From Linanthus parryae (taxonomy: Eukaryota; Streptophyta; Magnoliopsida; Ericales; Polemoniaceae): DNA of 64,000 bases. Location of the stretch: the NCBI GenBank assembly GCA_023055425.1, contig JALGPY010000001.1, positions 31,609,001-31,673,000 of the forward strand. Reading direction: 5' to 3'. Shown here one piece after another: positions 53,801 through 64,000 of the stretch. Position 1 is the first letter of the stretch. Each line of letters opens with the position of its first letter. The notes under the pieces were generated by a model that did no database searches, was not told the origin of the DNA, and was given only the letters and a program-made list of their open reading frames with translations. Made by a program: the position numbers and the translations under genes.

Positions 53801-54801
53801 AAGTTGACAATGAGAAGGATGAGTTTAATTTGTTGGCCTCCGCAAATGGTAAGTACTCTATTGCTACTGCATATGAATCTGTTAAATCTTCTCACACCTC
53901 TTCTCAGTTTGATAAGAATTGGAAAACAGTGTGTAGATTACAAGGGTTGGAGAGGTGGAAGACCTTCTTTTAGTTGTTGAGGCATGATAGATTGTGTACT
54001 CAACTTCTAAAAGCTAGGAGAGGCATTTTTCCCAATGCTAACTGTCCTATTTGTGGTGAAAGCCCTGAATCGTCTCTCCACGCAATCAGGGATTGCAAAT
54101 GGGCTTCTATTTTATGGAAGCAAATGATTGAGAAATGGCAAGGGCATAGTAGTAATTTCTTCAGATCCTCCCTCCAAACTGGATTTATTTGAATATTCAA
54201 AGCACTGTTGAGTGTGGTGTTGATGGGCTTCAGTGGAGTACTCTTTTTTGCTTCCACAACTTATAGCATTTGGTTTGAGCATAATCTTTGGACTCATGGT
54301 GATAAAGAGAAACCTACAAATTTATGTGGGAATCTTGTTTTTAATAGAGCTCTGACTGTTCAAAGGCAGAATCTTAACCCTACAAAGATTCCTCTTAAGC
54401 CTTCTTGGATTTCCTAGTTTAAACCTGTTGAGAGCCAGTTCAAGATTAATGTTGATTGTGGCTTTATCAAAGGTAGTTTTGTGCTGGCTATAGGATGTGT
54501 GTGCTGAGACTGTGAAGGTACTTGGGTTTGGGGGCCATAGAAGAATTACTACCACTTCTAGGCTGAATGGTGAGTGGGCCATTCTTGAGGGTTTGAAGAT
54601 CATGGAAAGTCTTCAGATTTCTAATGGAGTTATGGATTCAGATTCTGAGCTTGAAGTGGAGCTCATCAAGTCTGATACTGTCTCTTTTCCCTTCTGGAGC
54701 ATGATTCAAGAAATTAGAAGATTGATGGCTCTCAAAAATGCTACTTTGTGCGAAATTTGGAGGGAAACTAATAGAGTTGTTGAAAATTTAGAAAAAAAGT
54801 G
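50878..54801 (+). pseudogene. LINE ORF2 (endonuclease, RT, RNase H), broken
   Basis: Start MKIIYWNCRGAGN at 50878, as usual for plant L1 ORF2. The APE-type endonuclease (50878-51600) has LVLVEPRV, the usual GDFN changed to TRDFN, and a final SDHHPLL. A stop at 51970 is followed by RT fragments: DEVPPIFYQANWDVVG, STLIVLIPKV, QFSFLPGRM (52449-52475), KIELSKSYDRVKW (usual Asp-Lys-Ala-Phe-Asp changed) and a stop at 52657. FFADDSSFLV (about 52875-52905) is the catalytic motif. After 53190 come the RT C-terminus, a zinc-finger domain CPICGESPESSLHAIRDC (about 54042-54096) and an RNase H-like part (54430-54801, VDCGFIKG, GEWAILEGLKI). At least six frame breaks. A normal L1 ORF2 performs target-primed reverse transcription. 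Confidence 0.85.
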
Positions 54802-54960
54802 AGATTTCTTGTTTTGAGAGACAGTTGTTTTGGTCTCCTCCTAGTTTTTTTGTTCATATGGTCTTGAAAGATCTGAATGGACAATGCTGCATTAGAGCAG
54901 TTTAGTTTGTAGTTTCTATTTTGTACCCAAAAAATGTGCAAAGTGTCTTTGTTCAAAGGT

Positions 54961-56281
54961 TAAGGTAGCGGGCTGTATTTAATCCAATTGGCAGGTGTGA
55001 TAACTATCTTTTACCCATTAATTATTTATCAATGATTTCCACAAGTTAATTAAAATAATTAACACATGTTTGGTTGGCTTGAAGCGAGGTGTGCAGGTTA
55101 AGGAGGCTCATGCGTTAGCAACTCAAGAATGGTGGACTTCTTTCTTCAAGGCATACAGCTTATATGTCGACGTCCTCTGAATCCTTAATTCATTTTCATG
55201 GAATCTCTCACATCTCCAGCGTTAGTGTCACCAACTCTTCAATTCTACGCTACCATTTTTAAACTCATGGTACCTATCAACTATCAAGCTTGAATTGCGG
55301 AACTACGGCGTTAGGAAGCTCTAAATATTGGCGGATCCAACTGCTCATTAGTGGTCGTTGTAGCCCACACTCAACTATTAAACGTTCAAATTTTACTAAT
55401 ATATGTATTTTATTAATTAAGTATATTTTAGCCCCCATTAAAATGGGAACACGAACTCCACTACCTAGGTTTATCCTTCATGTGGTTCCCATTGTTCAAA
55501 TTTATCCCCAATTGTCACAAAATGTAGGAAATTTCCTTGACTCTGGTACGAATGTTTAAGGTTAAATCTCTACTCGATCGTGAATTATTCAATTCATAGA
55601 GCATTCAAGCTCCTAATCATCTGTTTTAATCATGGACTGTTGAAGAATCGTATATTCGTAGTTGCTCGCTGCCTAATTTAAATCTGCGGTTCTCGTTCAT
55701 ATATTCATGCATTAGATCCCTGACCTAAGTCACCTGGAGAGGGAGCGAGAGCGGGAATGGGAGCGGGAGCGAAAGCGCCAAAGCGACAAATGTTAAAAAT
55801 GTTGTAGTTGAGAGCATCAAGAGAGCTCATGTATAGATTATAAATTCAATATAATTTTACATATAAACATATTATATTTAATTACATGCTATCTATATTT
55901 GGTGACAATAATTACAAAGCTTATATATGAGACTGGAACCTCACATATTGAAGAATGTAATGGAAGTTCAACTTGACGGGGTCCTAACAATGAGAACTTG
56001 ATATACAGTGAGGCAGTGGGGTATATCGGTAAGGGGTTGGTTATGTCATATTAGTTGAAGTTTTCGTCTGACTTAGTTTGAAATATATTTGGCAACTAAG
56101 TATTGAGGTCAATTGCTAAGAAATTGCAAAGCGTTGGTAAAAGTGCGCTCTTGAACTTTGGGAGCGAGGATTATAGGTAAATTCGATATGAAAGCGCCTG
56201 AGAGAGGATTTGGAGCGGGAGCGAAGCCCTCCTAGGAATTTTAGGTGATCTAGTCCCTCACCATGTTTCAATTATATTTTT
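54961..56281. other. Intergenic DNA, no gene recognised
   Basis: No recognisable motif. Short purine-rich low-complexity stretches (GGGAGCGAGAGCGGGAATG-like) lie at about 55738-55785 and again at 56159-56230. Confidence 0.45.
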
Positions 56282-56720
56282 TGTTAGAAAACGACAGCGA
56301 AAGCCAAGAGGAGCGAAGAGATGATGAACAAGATGAAGAAACGACAAAACGAATTAATGTGGTTCACCAGTTTTTACGCTAGATACCTCCACGGACAAAG
56401 CGAACCAATTTTATTGATGATACGCCAATACAATCAACCACACAATGTTTGTCTCGACCGTAGGTCAATATATAGTCCTAAGATAGTGACTTGTGCCCAA
56501 GGATACGAAGAATCATTCCAAGATCGAACAAGGAAACAGCGAAACCGCCCCAGCCCCGATGTCTTTGCACGAAGATAAATTGTCTTCGAATGAAGACTCT
56601 TCGCACGAAGACTATTGTCTTTGCACGAAGACACTAGCAGTACCAATTTTTGCGTCTTTGTTATTCTTCCTTGCTTCGCCGTTTCGTCCAACAATTATTT
56701 CGGAGCTTAAATCACCAAAA
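56282..56720. repeat. Possible copia LTR, orientation minus
   Basis: TGTTAGAAAACGACAGCG...TTAATGTGGTTCACC...CTCCACGG resembles the GTGGTTCGGC...CTCCACGG passage known in LTRs of several plant copia elements in inverted orientation. It could be the 3' LTR of the minus-strand copia E. There is no partner and no clear end. Confidence 0.3.
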
Positions 56721-57114
56721 ACATAAAAAATCTCCGCCTTGATTCAAGTTCCCTAGCAACCAATCCAATTCTCTCATCAATCCAATCAACCGATAGAATA
56801 TATACCCAAATTTTGCGGTATTGGAATATATTCACTATACGTTGCAACAACCACATTTTCGCTTCTCAATAAACGCATAGACTTTGTGTTTGTCAATCAA
56901 CACACCACCAATGCACCATGACACAATGCATCTCCCCAACGTTGTTTCAATGACACTTAACGACAAAAGTTTTCATCAATCAAGTTGTGCCAATTGCGTC
57001 ACCAATACTTACCGAACGAATACGCCAAACTGAGACATGCCCAATAACATGCCAACAATCAATACATGCCTAAAAACATGCAACCAATCCGCGTGTCATA
57101 AACTCATGCCCATG
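56721..57114. other. Unassigned DNA between a possible LTR and the copia E gag
   Basis: No coding motif recognised. If the LTR and gag fragment are one element, most of pol has been deleted here. Confidence 0.35.
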
Positions 57115-57149
57115 CTCATACGCCTGGAGGCCAAGCTTGCAAATGAGAC

Positions 57150-57440
57150 CTAGAGAACGAAGTCATCCTCGGGTTTTGTCCCTCCACCTTGAACTGCAGC
57201 GAACCCAGAAGATCCTTTATTCTTGGGACAATTCCGCTTCCAATGACCCTTCTCACGAAAAAACGCACAAACGTCCAATGGTAACTCGGATCTACCATAG
57301 TTCCGATGTCCACCCTTACCTTTTCCCTTGACCATGAATGCGCCACCATCATGATCTTCGAACTTTGACACCTTGTGCCTCAATTCCCTTGTGTGAAACT
57401 CCAAACGAACTTCCTCTAGGGTTATCGTCTCCTTCCCAAC
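57150..57440 (-). pseudogene. Copia E gag C-terminal fragment, cut by gypsy D
   Basis: On the minus strand: ETITLEEVRLEFHTRELRHKVS, a glycine/lysine-rich linker, then a zinc knuckle CAFFREKGHWKRNC (second Cys replaced), PKNKGSSGFAAV and DDFVL before a stop. This is the end of a copia gag. Its upstream part is missing because the 5' LTR of gypsy D begins at 57441 in the middle of the frame. Confidence 0.75.
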
Positions 57441-58068
57441 TGTAGATAGTGCTTTCTGAGCTGGCAGATCTTGGCAACGTGGCAACCATCCAGCACACCA
57501 TATTGTGCTCCACACACACTAGATCACCAGCCGAGCTGATCCATGTGGGGGCTGCGAGACAGAGCCCTCGCATACCACTGCACGGGACTTGTAGGGACTT
57601 AGTGGTTTGGAGGCTAGAGTAAGCCCTGTCGCGTGCGAGCCAAGCCCGCACGCGACCTTTAGTAACTGCTTTGAGAGATTTATGGCACGAGATCCATAAA
57701 CCCGGTCAATCCGGTCAAACCCGGTCAACCTCGTAACGGTTCCGGTATTCGCGCACAACGTGCTGTAACGGTCCCTATATACTCGGACGAACGTGCCGTT
57801 ATGGTTAAGCTAATTAAGCCGCCATTAATGGGCGCATTAACCACACTACAACGGTCGCGTTCTCTGCTATCTATAGGACGTTAACCTTTCCATACAAAGG
57901 GGGAACACGCTAGCCATACGCGGAAGCTCTGCCAAACCTCTGTCTCTCTCTCAGACATTACTACTGCCTTACTCTCTCCCTACACACAACCCAACTCTTC
58001 CTGTGCGATCTCTGATCCTCTACATACGGTGTACACAGAGGTCTACCCGCCGGAATCTCTTGTGCACA
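57441..58068 (+). repeat. 5' LTR of gypsy D
   Basis: 628 bp, TGTAGATAGT to TTGTGCACA, aligned with both LTRs of C and with the 21-bp block present. Confidence 0.93.
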
Positions 58069-58089
58069 TTTTGGTGAACCCGACGTGAA
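58069..58089 (+). other. Primer-binding site region of gypsy D
   Basis: TTTTGGTGAACCCGACGTG follows the LTR, as in C. Confidence 0.6.
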
Positions 58090-58108
58090 CTTACCAACAA
58101 AAGCAACC

Positions 58109-60721
58109 ATGTCTCAGGAGGATGATGTTAGCAACAGATCGCCTTCCACCGAAGATGCCTCAGGGGAGGAGACCCGCCGTACTCCTGCGACCCCCAGCGA
58201 GGCACCGACGCTAGAATCCTTGGACGCCACCGTCCAAGGTCAGGCGAAAGCTCTCAAAGCTCAGTCTGCGCAGCTAGAACGGATTATGGCCGTTCTAGGC
58301 ACCCTTGCACCAAATCCTTCAACAGCCACCGCCGTCTCTCAAGGAGGAGGAGGCACTACCGCTCCAGGATTGGGAGTGTCCACCACACCTCCCAACCCTA
58401 ATCTGCAGACTCCACCGGCGACTACGCAGCTGCCTTCAATTCAGGGTTCAACAGCTCAGATGTTGCCTCTCACCGCTCATACTCCTCAGCCTCCGGCTTT
58501 GGCACCTAATTCGGCGTCGCGGTATCCCTTGCCTCCGTCAACGGCGATCTGGGGCAACGCAAGCAGCCAATATGTTCCCAATCCTCCGGCGGCATATGTG
58601 TCGCCCCCGCCTGCAGCAACCCCTCCTTCTGCTACTGAGGGAAGCATTCCAGAGTGCATGACGTCTCTGTAGAAGCGCATGGACACTATTCTGGCTCCCC
58701 AATCATTCGCGGATACCATCATCCCGAAGCTAGACAACGATCCACCCATCCCGCGGGAGATCTATCTCATGCCTAACCCAGTGGGGTATAAGGCTCTAAA
58801 TGGGACAAGTTCGAGGATGTCAACGGGAACGCTCACGAGCATGTCATGCGTTTCATTGATGTCATGGGGCCATACGGAGCTGATCCCAAACTGCTGATGC
58901 GAGAGTTCCCAAAATCTTTGGGGAACGTAGCGTACAAGTGGTACCGAACGTTGGAAGCCGGATCCGTGAAGACTTGGGACGACATGGTCCAGAAGTTCTA
59001 CACCAAGTTCTTCCAGATGGAAGAAAAAGGTGACAATGATCCATCTCTCGCGGATGTATCAGAAGCGCGAGGAGGACGGGATCACTTTCATCAAGAAATT
59101 CAGGGCGAAATCCTTGGAGTGCAAAGATCCAATGCTCGAAAGCCGGCTAGTAGAGATATGCCAGCAGTGCATGCGAGACGAATACAAAGGTATGCTCATC
59201 AATTTGCAAACACCTACGTTTTCAAAGCTAATTGAATGCACGATGAACATCGAGCCTATAGTCGAGAGGCAGAAAAAGAAGAACGCTCCGGAGCGATCTT
59301 CGAGCGGCACCACCTACAAGATCGGGAGATTCAGTTACAAGAGGGGACGTGAAGCTGAGATCAATACAGTTTCACCCCAGAAGCAAGCGAAGGTTGTGAA
59401 CTTCGACGTACCACCTCTGCCAAGCTCGGTGGAGGAGGCAAGCGACCTCTGCAGGCAGTGGCGCAAGGACGGTGTCCTACCGCCGCTCGAGAAGATACCC
59501 TCCAAGGAGATGGTGAGGGACCCTAAGTGGTGCGAGTACCACGGCAAGGTCATGCACCCCACAGCGGAATGTAAGAAGCTCAGGTTTACATTCGACCAGA
59601 AGATGAAGAACGGTGAGCTGATCGTCAGTGATCACAGGAAGGACGTGCGCAACAACCCACTTCCTGCCCATGCGGAGCAAGACCCAAAAGGCAAAGAGGT
59701 CGCCATGATCTCGATTGTGTACTTGGAAGAAGTCGCAGAGGATGGTCTACCCATCATTGCCGAAGTCCATGATGACGAGGACTATAGCATGGACACAGAA
59801 GATGAACGTGCCGATCGGATGAAGGGGTCGCACGGCTTTAGCAGATTCTTAGACGAGATGAACTTCTCTGAGAAGTGCCGGACAGATATGACAAAAGCAA
59901 TCTTGAGGATAGCGGAGGACTACGAGGAGGATCTTTTAGTTTCCAACGGGAAAGTCATCAGGGCGTCCCGCTCTACAGAAAAGATTATGACCTTTTTTGC
60001 CAGCGACAAGAAGACAGACGCGAGCCACCAGAGGCCTCTGTACGTGACGGCCATCATCAATGGCGTCGAGTTCAAACGAGCATTCGTCGATGGGGGAGCA
60101 GCGGTCAACGTCGTTTCGCTCCACACACTGAAGCTAGCAGGGACCCCCGAGCACAAGATTGTCAGGCGTCCATCTCCGCTGATGGGATTTGGAAGCGACT
60201 CTAGAATGAGGATCGGATGGATCCGCCTGGGCGTTCAGATTGGCAAAATCAAGTGCTCAGCGAAGTTCTATGTCATAGATGCGAACACTACATACCACAT
60301 AATCATACGTCGAGCCTGGATTCACCGCTTCGACGCAGTTCCTTCAACAGCTCACCAAGTCATGAAAGCTATCTGGAACGACAGAGTAGTCGAGATACCA
60401 GCTTCAACGACTCCATTCAACCTGGATGAAGCACATCTTAGCGAGGCAGTGTGGTTCACTGAGATGGCGGACGAGCAAACACCGGGACCATTCAACCCTA
60501 CTCCTTTACCTTTATGGGAGGACATCAAGGACCAGTCACCTGCGGGAGTAATGGTGACAAGGGAAGACGCCAAAGAGAAGCCGCCTACACGCGAAGAGGC
60601 GCCGCGAATCGCATACCACCGAAAGAACGTGTACACTCTGAAGAGGATTGCAAAGCATGACCCTGACGGCAAAGAGATAGAGAGCTTCTACGCCAATCGG
60701 AAGAAGTGCTATCGCATATGA
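58109..60721 (+). pseudogene. Gag-protease gene of gypsy D
   Basis: ATG at 58109 (MSQEDDVSN). A TAG at 58670-58672 replaces the Gln codon of C. One base lost near 58796 and one gained near 59027 shift the frame out and back, so about 230 nt of the gag core are read wrongly. After that the frame is open for 563 codons to the TGA at 60719. Motifs: MPNPVGYKA, REFPKSLGNVAYKWYRTLE, CEYHGKVMHPTAEC (zinc-like, about 59530-59575), protease FVDGGAAVN (about 60084-60110). Ends at CYRI-stop as in C. Confidence 0.88.
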
Positions 60722-63700
60722 AGGTGCGCGGGGATGTCCTCACACGGGCATGGGGATATCCCTGGGCAAATCAACCAAATCGAGCAGATTGTGCTCACGG
60801 AAAGGTCAATGCAGAGCACTCTAGATGAGAAGCTCAAAGAAGCACCCGAGTGCATGGAAGACAGACCCAGACCACAGAAACAAGAGCTAAAAGAAGTGTT
60901 CCTCAGCCCGAACGAGGAAAAGAAAAGGCCAGTCTTTCTAAGCGCAGACCTCACAAGCGAGGAGGAGAAAGGACTGCTACAGCTCCTAACCGAGTACAAA
61001 GACGTGTTCGCATGGGAGTATGATGAGATGCCCGGACTGGACACAAGCATCACTATGCATCGTTTAGACATCATCCCGGGTTCTAAACCGATTAAGCAGA
61101 GCACAAGAAGCTTCAGGCCGGAGCTTAATGTGAAGATCAAACAGGAGATCGTCAAAATCCTGGATGCCAAGTTCATAGAGCCGAACCATCGTCCAACATG
61201 GCTGGCCAACATCGTGCCAGTGGTGAAGAAGAACGGACAGCTTCGCATCTGCGTGGACTTTCGAGATCTCAATCGCTTCTGCCCAAAGGACGATTTTCCA
61301 CTGCCCAACATCGATTTGCTTATCGATTCAACAGCGGGCCATCGCATGTTCAGTTTCATGGACGGCTTCAGCGGGTACAACCAGATCAAGATGGACCCTG
61401 AAGACGCGCGGAAAACTGCATTCATCACCCCGATGGGAGTCTTCAACTACACAGTGATGCCATTCGGTCTCAAAAACGCGGGTGCAACCTACCAGCGGGC
61501 CATGATGGCCCTGTTCCACGACATGATGCACAAGGAAGTGGAATTTTATGTGGACGACCTTGTAGTCAAATCCAAGCAGGAGGCGGATCACTTAGCAGAT
61601 TTGCGAAAGGTGTTCAACAGATGCAGACGCTTCCAGCTGAAAATGAACCCTATGAAATGCGCATTCGGGGTAACATCAGGGAAGTTCTTGGGATGCGTGG
61701 TTCATCGCCAAGGAATCGAGCCCGATCCTGCGAAAGTGTCAGCCATCACTAGCATGACACCGCCCCATAACCAAAGTGCCTTGAAGACATTTTTGGGAAA
61801 GCTGTCATATCTGCGAAGATTCATCCCTGCGATTGCCGAAATTACTTTCTGCTTCAGTAATCTTCTCAAGAAAGATGCCGCATACAACTGGACTCCCGAG
61901 CACGAAGCTGCGTTCGAAAAGCTGAAAGATCTGCTGACGTCTTCGAAAATAATGATAGCACCTCAACTGGGATCACCACTTCTGCTATATCTGACGTCAA
62001 CCAGGAGGTCCATAGGAGCACTCTTGTCTTAGGAGTACGAGGGTCAAGAGAGGCCCATCTACTACATCTCTCGCATTGTGCAGCCTGCAGAATCAAGGTA
62101 CACAGACATCGAGCGTCACTGCCTTGCTTTGTTCTTCATAATAGAGAAGTTGAAACACTACTTTGCGACGCATAAAGTAGTAGTGGTCACCAAAAGTGAT
62201 CCCATACGATATCTGTTAACTCACACTACTCTTGGAGGAAGGTTGGCGAAATGGTACATGACCATTTCTCAATACGATATCACATGCGCGAGACCGCGAG
62301 CGATCAATTCGCAGGCGGTAGCAGATTTGTTAGCACAATTCCCCGACAACAGTCATGAGCCCGTGATCGAAGAAGAGCTCGAGGGACCCGAGATCTATGC
62401 GATCGATGTACCCTATTGGACGCTCCATTTCGACGGGTCGTCAACAAGGAAATGCGGAGGCATCGGGATAGTCTTGACCAAGCCAGATGGGGAGGTCATA
62501 CAGATGTCCGCAAAGCTTGACTTCGCAGTCACCAACAACGAGGCAGAATATGAAGCCCTCATAGCAGGGCTGCGTGCAGCGAAAGCTTTGGAAGTAAGCA
62601 ACTTGACGGTCATGGGAGACTCCAAGTTGATCGTCAAGCAAGCATCGGGCGAGTACGGTTTGAAGGAGATTAACCTTCTGTCCTACCGCACTCTGGTACA
62701 AAAGCTAGTGCAGCAATTCTGCGATGTGAGGTACGAGCACAAGCCCCGAGCAGACAACAGACATGCAGATGCTTTGGCCACCTTGGGATCCAAGGTTAGT
62801 ACAGACAAATGTCCCGCAAGGATCTCCATTGAAGTGCGAACATCGTCGGCGTTGACAGAAGACGCGTGCAACGATGAACACATGGATGATACGGACTGGA
62901 GAAAAACAATTTTACGAGCTATTGCAGAAGGCACAAGCAGCGAAAGCTGGGCACTCACAAAGGGGTATTGCATACATGATAACACCCTTTACTATAAGGG
63001 TCCTGGCGGAATACTCATGCGATGCGTCTCCGAGCAGGAGGGACTGCTGTTGTTAGAGAATATTCACCAACATGATTGCGGAGAAAGCGAGGTGTCAATC
63101 TACCGAAAGGCTCAGAGATATGGCATTCACTGGCCAGACATGTCAACAGCCGCGGCCTTGGTACAAGGTAAGTGCGAGAGTTGTGCACTGATTAAAGATT
63201 CTCTACTCATCGCCCTAACCGATGATGACACGGATTGGAGGAAGCCACTCTTTGACTTTCTCAATAAGGGCACCTTACCCGAATTGAGAAAGGAAGCTGA
63301 GAAATTGAAGAGGAAAGCATCTCGATACATAGTACAAGAAAACCTGCTTTGGCGAAGAGGTCACGAAGGCAACTTGCTGCGATGTCTAGACGGCAGCGAA
63401 GCACAAGAAGTCATGGACCTTTCTCATCAGGTAGAACACCAAGGAGGTGCAAAATTATGCAGGCAGCTCCTCTCAATCGGATATTTCTGGCCTACGATGG
63501 AGGCTGATTTCCGCACCAAAGTACGACGCTGCCAGGAGTGCCAATTCAAAGGAAACCTAGTGCACGCTCCCGCTGTGGATCTACATGCATTGGGAACGCC
63601 ATGGCCATTTCACACATGAGTGTTGGACTTCATCGGTCCTATCCGACCAAATTCGCACGGGAATCATTTTATTCTCACCGCAACTGAGCTATTTACCAAA

Positions 63701-64000
63701 TGGGTGGAGGCAATACCACTGAAGACGGCAAATGCGCTAGCTGTGGTCAACTTCGTCCAAGAAAACATCATATGCAGGTTCGGAATTCCAAACACCATTC
63801 TTTCAGATAATGGTACTCCTTTTGTTAATCGCCAGGTAGCTGCAAAGTTAGCAGAGTACAACATCAGGCAAATATGTTCCACCCCTTACTACCCGAAGGG
63901 GAACGGGCAAGCCGAGGCGACCAACAAAACGCTGTTGAGGATTTTGAGCAAGATGGTCGCAGATGACCACAAGAAGTGGGCTGATTCTCTAAGCATAGCT
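60722..64000 (+). pseudogene. Pol of gypsy D (RT, two RNase H, integrase), truncated by window edge
   Basis: Continues in the gag-protease frame after the TGA; the first ATG is at 60734. RT: QLRICVDFRDLN, FSFMDGFSGYNQI, MPFGLKN and FYVDDLVVKS (about 61544-61573, catalytic pair intact). Ty3-type RNase H about 61890-62290; a TAG at 62030-62032. Second RNase H about 62415-62790: LHFDGSS, NNEAEYEALIAGL, VMGDSKLIV, NRHADALA. Integrase: HHCC-like finger (HQVEHQGGAKLC...CQEC, about 63425-63545), a TGA at 63617-63619 (Trp codon TGG in C), DFIGP, SDNGTPF (about 63806), GQAEATNK (about 63907). Except for these stops it is one frame to the window end. Confidence 0.9.

Larger units (their letters stand above)
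40431..54960 (+). mobile_element. LINE (non-LTR retrotransposon), interrupted by copia G and a TRIM-type LTR
   Basis: Plus-strand L1-type element: ORF1 (40700-40981 continued at 49486-50690), ORF2 (50878-54801) with endonuclease, RT, zinc-finger and RNase H parts. The reading GY*IFRFYCGE joins DYNRVLYGGPWMI when element G and one copy of its GTGAG duplication are removed. The 5' end is estimated from the start of a plausible leader and the 3' end from loss of coding; no clear poly(A) tail is visible near 54.9-55.0 kb. Numerous stops: inactive. Confidence 0.85.
57441..64000 (+). mobile_element. Gypsy element D (Tat-type), same family as C, runs off the window
   Basis: 5' LTR (57441-58068), PBS region, gag-protease and pol up to the middle of integrase at 64000. 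It aligns with C throughout. The five bases before the LTR are CCAAC; a matching copy should follow the 3' LTR outside the window. It keeps the RT YVDD that C lost, but has its own stops and frameshifts. Inserted in copia E. Confidence 0.93.

Overview
This window is nuclear DNA from a flowering plant, most likely a eudicot. The evidence is the mix of plant-type Ty1/copia, Ty3/gypsy (Tat-type, with two RNase H domains), TRIM, MITE and LINE elements, and one intronless bHLH gene of the HECATE type. At least 85% of it is mobile-element sequence. I see one convincing host gene and no tRNA, rRNA or CRISPR.

Layout. (1) 1-22.7 kb is a three-layer nest. A plus-strand copia element (A) has lost everything upstream of its primer-binding site to a minus-strand copia (B, 1-6761, left end off-window). 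An 11.07-kb Tat-type gypsy element (C, 8363-19430) sits inside A's protease/integrase boundary. A resumes at 19431 and ends in an LTR near 22.7 kb. (2) 22.7-25.5 kb is AT-rich non-coding DNA with a Harbinger-type MITE (23883-24746, TTA target duplications) and probably a second one. (3) About 25.5-38.3 kb is an old minus-strand copia (H). Its 3' LTR was hit by a complete 543-bp TRIM (25728-26270, AAGAT duplications) and its RNase H by a complete 8.2-kb copia (F, 26483-34729, TAAGT duplications). (4) 38.7-39.4 kb holds the HECATE-like gene on the minus strand. (5) About 40.4-55 kb is a plus-strand LINE. Its ORF1 was hit by a very young copia (G, 40982-49485, GTGAG duplications, LTRs almost identical) and by a TRIM-type LTR (49643-49795). 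(6) 55-57.4 kb is mostly unassigned, with a minus-strand copia gag fragment (E). That fragment is interrupted by a second member of the C family (D, 57441 to the window end).

Relations. C and D are the same gypsy family: LTR (about 628 bp), gag-protease, then RT, RNase H, a second (archaeal-type) RNase H, and integrase. Both have an in-frame UGA at the same place between protease and RT. C also has a long 3' region with a tandem array of about 55-bp units and an intact 179-codon antisense ORF. F and G are one long-LTR copia family with different ages. All gag-pol genes carry stops or frameshifts, so none looks autonomous as it stands; G is the closest to intact. The relative order of insertion can be read from the nesting, and the target duplications confirm F, G and the TRIM exactly.
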